Positions 5,697-10,039 of a DNA stretch of 10,039 nt are shown piece after piece; the first letter of the stretch is position 1; each line of letters starts with the position of its first letter. This DNA comes from Hyphomicrobiales bacterium. GTDB taxonomy: Bacteria; Pseudomonadota; Alphaproteobacteria; Rhizobiales; Devosiaceae. The notes under the pieces are model-generated. The model ran no database searches. It had not been told where the DNA came from and saw only the letters and a program-made list of their open reading frames with translations. The position numbers and the translations under genes are program-made. Where the stretch lies: the NCBI GenBank assembly GCA_028290345.1, contig JAQGKB010000154.1:1-10039 (forward strand). The letters are read 5' to 3'.

Positions 5697-7229
5697 TCAC
5701 AACGGAATATTATCGTGCTTCTTCACCGGCATGGATTGCCTCTTGTGCCGTAGCGTCTCGAACGCCCGCGCCACCCGCCGCCGGGTGCCGTGCGGCATGA
5801 TGACGTCATCGATAAACCCCCGCTCCGCCGCCACGAACGGATTGGCGAAGCGGTCTTCATACTCCTTGGTGCGCTTGGCGATCTTGTCCTTGTCGCCCAA
5901 CTCGGCCCGATACAAAATCTCGGTTGCGCCCCTGGCCCCCATCACCGCGATTTCGGCCGAAGGCCAGGCGTAGTTCACATCGGCCCGGATGTGCTTGCTC
6001 GCCATCACGTCATAGGCTCCACCATAGGCTTTTCGCGTGATCACCGTCACCTTCGGCACCGTCGCCTCGGCATAGGCGAATAAGAGCTTCGCCCCGTGCT
6101 TGATGATGCCGCCATATTCCTGCGCCACGCCGGGTAGGAACCCCGGCACGTCGACCAGCGTCAGGATCGGGATATTGAAGCAATCGCAAAAGCGGATAAA
6201 GCGCGCGGCTTTCTTGCTGGAATTGATATCGAGGCACCCCGCCAGCACCAGCGGCTGGTTGGCAACCACGCCTACCGTCGAGCCGTTGAGGCGGATGAAG
6301 CCGGTCAGGATGTTGCCGGCATGGTCCTTCTGGATTTCGAGGAAATCACCCTCGTCGGCGATCTTGAGCACCACTTCGCGCATGTCATAGGGCTTGTTGG
6401 CGCTGTCGGGGATGATGGTGTCGAGGCTGTCCTCGCGCCGGTCGATCACATCATTGGTGCGCACCACCGGCGCCTTCTCATTGGCCGACAGCGGCAGGAA
6501 ATCGAACAGCCGCCGCACTTCCAGCAGCGTCTCGATGTCGTTTTCGAACGCCGCATCGGCGACCGAAGAGATTTTCGTGTGCGTCGAGGCGCCGCCGAGT
6601 TCCTCCTGTGTCACGATCTCGTTGGTGACGGTTTTCACCACGTCCGGCCCTGTGACGAACATGTAGCTCGTATCCTTGACCATGTAGATGAAGTCGGTCA
6701 TCGCCGGCGAATAGACCGCCCCGCCCGCGCACGGCCCCATGATCACCGAAATTTGCGGGATTGCGCCCGAGGCCATCACATTGCGCAGGAATACATCGGC
6801 ATAGCCGCCCAGCGCCGCCACGCCCTCCTGGATGCGTGCCCCGCCTGAATCGTTGAGCCCGATGATCGGCGCCCCGTTCTGCACCGCCAGGTCCATCACC
6901 TTGCAGATTTTCTTCGCGTGCGTCTCGGACAGCGAGCCGCCGAACACGGTAAAATCCTGCGAGAACACATAGGTCAGCCGGCCATTGATCGTGCCCCAGC
7001 CGGTGACCACGCCATCGCCGGGGATGATGGTCTCATCCATGCCGAAATCCGTCGCCCGGTGGGTGACGAACATGTCGTATTCTTCAAAGCTGCCCGGATC
7101 GAGCAACACGTCGAGCCGCTCGCGCGCCGTGAGCTTGCCCTTGCCGTGTTGCGTATCGATGCGCTTCTGACCGCCCCCGAGCCGCGCCTGGCTCCGCTTC
7201 TCCTCAAGCGCCTGGATGATCTTCTGCAT
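5697..7229 (-). CDS. pccB: Propionyl-CoA carboxylase beta chain (carboxyltransferase)
   Basis: A 510-aa cytoplasmic carboxyltransferase subunit that moves CO2 from carboxybiotin on the alpha chain to propionyl-CoA, giving (2S)-methylmalonyl-CoA. Features: GGGQKRIDTQHGKGKLTARER near the N-terminus; the N-lobe oxyanion regions NDSGGARIQEG (126-136) and GPCAGGAVYSP (165-175); the C-lobe DVPGFLPG (360-367) and RKAYGGAYDVM (399-409). Asp407 aligns with the residue known to favour propionyl-CoA over acetyl-CoA in actinobacterial homologues. Length is standard. I use the ATG at 7229 (MQKIIQALEEKR, the usual family start, with GGGGCC just upstream). A GTG at 7268 would add 13 atypical residues. The neighbouring mce supports the propionate role; the biotin-carrying alpha chain is not in the window. 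The 3' end abuts the repeat cassette. Confidence 0.95.
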   Translation of the reverse strand: MQKIIQALEEKRSQARLGGGQKRIDTQHGKGKLTARERLDVLLDPGSFEEYDMFVTHRATDFGMDETIIPGDGVVTGWGTINGRLTYVFSQDFTVFGGSLSETHAKKICKVMDLAVQNGAPIIGLNDSGGARIQEGVAALGGYADVFLRNVMASGAIPQISVIMGPCAGGAVYSPAMTDFIYMVKDTSYMFVTGPDVVKTVTNEIVTQEELGGASTHTKISSVADAAFENDIETLLEVRRLFDFLPLSANEKAPVVRTNDVIDRREDSLDTIIPDSANKPYDMREVVLKIADEGDFLEIQKDHAGNILTGFIRLNGSTVGVVANQPLVLAGCLDINSSKKAARFIRFCDCFNIPILTLVDVPGFLPGVAQEYGGIIKHGAKLLFAYAEATVPKVTVITRKAYGGAYDVMASKHIRADVNYAWPSAEIAVMGARGATEILYRAELGDKDKIAKRTKEYEDRFANPFVAAERGFIDDVIMPHGTRRRVARAFETLRHKRQSMPVKKHDNIPL

Positions 7230-7382
7230 GGCCCCGCCCGTGATTTTCGCTTCGCCCCGATTTGTCACAGGCTTTTACCGGACAGTCAAAAATTATCATT
7301 GGAGATGCCCGCCTTGCCTGTATATGGACTTCCGGGTCCCTTAGTTTAATAATGCAACTACATTGTCTTGAGGAGACTACCG
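7230..7382. promoter_or_regulatory. Divergent promoter region between pccB and the HxlR-type gene
   Basis: This AT-richer 153-bp region must hold start signals for both directions. For pccB, TTGACT at 7289-7284 is a good -35 match, but the matching -10 (GACAAA, 7266-7261) is poor. GATAAT, within ATGATAAT further upstream, is a second -10 candidate. For the rightward gene, AGGAG (7371-7375) lies 7 nt before its ATG. A GGAC/GTCC dyad spans 7326-7339. Exact start points cannot be fixed by eye. Confidence 0.4.
7342..7360 (+). promoter_or_regulatory. Candidate HxlR operator
   Basis: TAGTT (7342-7346) is repeated in perfect inversion as AACTA (7356-7360) with 9 bp between, a 19-bp dyad spanning about two helical turns. 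It lies 10 bp before the ribosome site of the HxlR-family gene, where binding would block that gene's own transcription. Autoregulation is common in this family; the link is positional inference. Confidence 0.4.
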
Positions 7383-7847
7383 ATGCGGCGCACCAGTTTT
7401 GAGCATGCGGAGTGCCCGATCGCGCGGTCGCTGGATGTCATCGGCGACTGGTGGTCGCTGTTGATCGTGCGGGATGCCTTTGGCGGCAAGCGCAAGTTCG
7501 GCGATTTCCAGAAAAATCTTGGCATTGCCAAGAACATCCTCGCGGCACGGCTGCGTTCGCTGGTGAGCCACGGCATCCTGACGCTGGAAGCGGCGGAGGA
7601 TGGCAGCCCGTACCAGGAATATGGCCTGACTGCGAAAGGCCGCGACCTGTTTTACGTGCTGGTGGCGCTGCGGCAGTGGGGCGACCGGCACCTGTTCGAG
7701 ACCGAAGACGTGGCACCGGAACTGCTCGACAGGCAGTTGCACCGTCCCGTGGGTCAGCTGGAACTGCACGCAGCCGACGGCCGGCTACTGCGCCCCGGCG
7801 ATACCATGCTGCGCCGGCGCCGCTGCGAAGCCCTGAACGGCGCCTGA
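7383..7847 (+). CDS. HxlR-family winged-helix regulator
   Basis: A 154-aa DNA-binding protein and the only rightward gene here. The family opening is clear: HAECPIARSLDVIGDWWSLLIVRDAF with Cys11, the conserved cysteine that acts as a redox or electrophile sensor in some HxlR members (HypR, for example). Next come FGDFQKNLGIAKNILAARLRSLVSHGIL (recognition helix region), the wing SPYQEYGLTAKG (about 75-86) and the dimerisation helix DLFYVLVALRQWGDRHLF. A basic tail, MLRRRRCEALNGA, adds a second cysteine. The start ATG at 7383 has AGGAG at 7371-7375; a TTG at 7368 in frame is less likely. It is divergent from pccB, so it could control pccB, itself, or neither. The effector is unknown. Confidence 0.9.
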   Translation: MRRTSFEHAECPIARSLDVIGDWWSLLIVRDAFGGKRKFGDFQKNLGIAKNILAARLRSLVSHGILTLEAAEDGSPYQEYGLTAKGRDLFYVLVALRQWGDRHLFETEDVAPELLDRQLHRPVGQLELHAADGRLLRPGDTMLRRRRCEALNGA

Positions 7848-7856
7848 GGTCAGGCG
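7841..7856. other. Perfect palindrome joining two convergent stop codons
   Basis: CGCCTGA (7841-7847) and TCAGGCG (7850-7856) are exact inverses around GG. The TGA stops of the rightward HxlR gene and the leftward GGDEF-EAL gene each form the inner end of an arm, so the two genes end 2 bp apart. There is no T-tract on either side, so intrinsic termination is unlikely in either direction, and the transcripts probably overlap at their 3' ends. Confidence 0.6.
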
Positions 7857-10039
7857 GCGCGCCACGCGGCGCGATGCACGAATTGCACCAGATCGTCGGC
7901 GCTGAGCGGGCGGGTGAAGGCATAGCCCTGCAGCACGTCGCAGCCGAGCCCCTTGAGAATGCGGGTGTGTTCCGGCGTTTCCACCCCTTCGGCCACCACG
8001 CCGATGCCGAGCGAGTGGCCGATCTCGATGATCGAGGCGATCAGGTGCGTCTGCGCCTTCGACTCCACGATCGGGATCACCAATTGTCGGTCGATCTTGA
8101 GCCGGCGCGGCCGCAGCTTCAGCAGGCTGACGATCGAAGCGTAGCCGGTGCCGAAATCGTCGATCTCGATATCGATGCCGAGATCCTTGATGTGGTCGAT
8201 GTTCCAGGCGACGATCGCGTCGCTTTCATCGAGATAGATCGATTCCACCAGTTCGAACGACAGCGTGCCCGGCTTGATGTTGAGGGACTGCAGGCTCTTG
8301 ATCAGGTTCTCGTCGCCGAGCCGCCGTGCCGATACGTTGACCGAGGCGCGCGGAATGCCGAGCCCCATGGCCTGCCAGCGCGAAAACTGCTGCAGCGTCT
8401 GTTCGAGGATGATCCGGTCGATGGTGGCAACCACGTTGAGTTCTTCGGCGATCGGCAAGAACACATCGGGCGCGACGATGCCGCGCGTTGGATGTACCCA
8501 GCGCGCCAGCGCTTCGACTCCGCAGATCCCGAGCGTATTGGCATCGAACTGCGGCTGGAAATACGCAACGAATTCCTGGTTTTCGATTCCGGCCAGGATC
8601 TCGTCCGCGATACGCTTGCTGTTGAAGATTTCCGCCTGCAGCGCATCGGTGAAAAACTCGTAGCGGTTGCGGCCCTGGCTCTTGGCGCGATAGAGCGCGA
8701 TATCGGCATCGACGAGCAGCCGCTTGCCGTCGATCACCTTGCCGCGCTGGTAGGCGATGCCGACACTGACCCCGAACCGGCACTCATGCCCCTGATAGGG
8801 CACCGGCCGACGCATGTCGGTGATGATGCGGTCGGCAAGGCCCGCAAGATATTTCGGGCCCTTGCGCAACAGATTGACCACCACCACGAATTCGTCGCCG
8901 CCGATACGCCCGATGAAATCGTCCTCCCGCACATTGGCCCGCAGCACTTCGGCAGCGTGGATCAGCATCGCGTCACCCGCCGCGTGCCCGAGCGTGTCGT
9001 TGATCTGCTTGAAACGATCGAGGTCGATATGCAGCAAGGCCACGCACCCGCCATGGACGCGCGACTCCTGCGAGCGCGCCTCGAGTACCTGATCGAGATA
9101 GCGGCGATTGGGCAATCCGGTCAGCGCGTCGTGCAATGCGTTGCGTTCGATGCGCGCGGTAGCAGCCACTAGCTCGACGTTGCGCGCTTCGGTCAAGCTG
9201 TTGACGCGCTTCAACTCGGCGTTGAGCTCGAAATCGGCTGAAACGTCCCAGTTCACACCGACGATCCGTGAGGTTCCTATGGCATCGAAATAGAACGCGC
9301 CGATCGCCCGGATATGCCGCACCTTGTTTCCGGGCATCATCACCCGGTATTCCGACACATATTGGCCACCCGCCTCCAATGCGGCGGCGAATTCCTGCTC
9401 CGCCCGTTCCAGGTCGTCCGGATGCAGCGCCTTCATCCAGTGGCCGTAATTTCGCGGACCGCCATCGGATGGTAGCCCGTAAAGCTCGTTCATCCGGTCG
9501 TCCCAGACCAGCCGGTCCCGCTCGATGTGATATTCCCACACCCCGATCTCGGAGGTATCGAGCGCCAGCCCCAGCCGCCGCGACAAGGTCTCGAGTTGCT
9601 CCTCGCGGTCGCCCAGTTCGCGAATGTGGCTCTGCCGCTCATCCATGAGACGCCCGGCGACCAGCAACGGCACCAGCACCAGCGCCCCCGCGACAATGAT
9701 GAGCAGGCGGAACAGCGTCTGATCCGGCGCATTGGCCGCCCAGCCGCCCTTCGGGGTCGCGGAGATATGCCACAACTCGGACGGCAACTGGACGTCGGCG
9801 CCAACCGGGTCGTCGGCCAGCACCGCTGCGTCTCCGAAAAAAGGCCGGCCGTTGCCAGGACCATCGGCATCGCTGAGCGCGATATCGATCGGGAGATCCG
9901 GATCGAGGAGACCGCTATCGGCGTAAATGTGGTGCGCGTCGACTACCCCCGAGACGATGCCCCAGAAGTTTGACCGATCCTTCGATCCGCCCAAATATAC
10001 ATGGAAGCTGGCGATGAAAGCCTGGCCGCCCTGCACCAG
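7850..10039 (-). CDS. Membrane-bound CHASE-PAS-GGDEF-EAL cyclic-di-GMP enzyme (5' end outside window)
   Basis: At least 729 codons are present, and the frame is still open at the window edge, so the N-terminus is missing; a GTG at 10036 opens a 728-residue frame used here for numbering. Order: the end of a CHASE-like extracellular sensor (about 1-105, SELWHISATPKGGW), a transmembrane helix (about 108-128), a short coiled coil, a PAS domain (about 153-268, IGVWEYHIERDRLVWDDRMNELYG), GGDEF (about 300-460) and EAL (about 475-725). Both active sites look intact. GGDEF is at 379-383 with the inhibitory-site RxxD (Arg370-Asp373) five residues before. EAL is at 508-510, with Asn567, ELVES (595-599), DDFGTGY (626-632), KID (647-649) and EGVE (683-686). 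It should make or degrade cyclic-di-GMP in response to a periplasmic signal and control motility or biofilm; the dominant activity cannot be told. Confidence 0.93.
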   Translation of the reverse strand: MVQGGQAFIASFHVYLGGSKDRSNFWGIVSGVVDAHHIYADSGLLDPDLPIDIALSDADGPGNGRPFFGDAAVLADDPVGADVQLPSELWHISATPKGGWAANAPDQTLFRLLIIVAGALVLVPLLVAGRLMDERQSHIRELGDREEQLETLSRRLGLALDTSEIGVWEYHIERDRLVWDDRMNELYGLPSDGGPRNYGHWMKALHPDDLERAEQEFAAALEAGGQYVSEYRVMMPGNKVRHIRAIGAFYFDAIGTSRIVGVNWDVSADFELNAELKRVNSLTEARNVELVAATARIERNALHDALTGLPNRRYLDQVLEARSQESRVHGGCVALLHIDLDRFKQINDTLGHAAGDAMLIHAAEVLRANVREDDFIGRIGGDEFVVVVNLLRKGPKYLAGLADRIITDMRRPVPYQGHECRFGVSVGIAYQRGKVIDGKRLLVDADIALYRAKSQGRNRYEFFTDALQAEIFNSKRIADEILAGIENQEFVAYFQPQFDANTLGICGVEALARWVHPTRGIVAPDVFLPIAEELNVVATIDRIILEQTLQQFSRWQAMGLGIPRASVNVSARRLGDENLIKSLQSLNIKPGTLSFELVESIYLDESDAIVAWNIDHIKDLGIDIEIDDFGTGYASIVSLLKLRPRRLKIDRQLVIPIVESKAQTHLIASIIEIGHSLGIGVVAEGVETPEHTRILKGLGCDVLQGYAFTRPLSADDLVQFVHRAAWRAA

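Noticed and set aside
7412..9172. A 586-codon open frame on the plus strand running through hxlR and antisense to the GGDEF-EAL gene
   Set aside because: It is antisense to unmistakable GGDEF and EAL domains and overlaps hxlR in another frame. The product is rich in Arg, Asp and Ala with no recognisable domain, as expected from GC-rich shadow frames.

Overview
The window looks like a chromosomal segment of a high-GC (roughly 60-65 %) alphaproteobacterium. A Devosia-like or other Hyphomicrobiales host is my guess from protein flavour, palindromic repeat type and promoter style; I could not run a taxonomic search. Eight genes are well supported. All but one (hxlR-type, +) lie on the minus strand.

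Layout, left to right. 1-213 is intergenic, with an inverted repeat and no credible gene. 214-1221 (-) is an aldo/keto reductase with its own likely promoter at about 1287-1317. 1332-1357 is a strong rho-independent terminator that closes the next operon. 4591-1381 (-) is a compact three-gene operon: a MarR-family regulator, an EmrA/HlyD-type membrane fusion protein and an EmrB/QacA-type 14-TM MFS pump. Its genes are joined by 1-bp (TAATG) and 4-bp (ATGA) overlaps, and a palindromic operator candidate overlaps the promoter. It reads as a self-regulated tripartite drug/toxicant efflux system.

7229-4706 (-) is a propionate-catabolism block: pccB (propionyl-CoA carboxylase beta chain) and mce (methylmalonyl-CoA epimerase), two of the steps from propionyl-CoA towards succinyl-CoA; pccA and the mutase are not in the window. 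Between them sits a DUF559 (Vsr-like) endonuclease-domain gene. It is bracketed by near-identical 36-bp inverted copies of a GC-rich palindromic repeat, with a third diverged copy next to pccB. The repeats and gene fill the whole pccB-mce gap, and the reading frame runs continuously from the pccB stop (GTGA) to the mce start (ATGA). This repeat-bounded endonuclease cassette is the most unusual thing in the window.

7383-7847 (+) is an HxlR-family regulator divergent from pccB. 7850-10039 (-) is a membrane CHASE-PAS-GGDEF-EAL cyclic-di-GMP enzyme whose 5' end is cut by the window edge; its stop codon lies 2 bp from the hxlR stop inside a perfect palindrome. No rRNA, tRNA, CRISPR, IS transposase or phage gene was seen.
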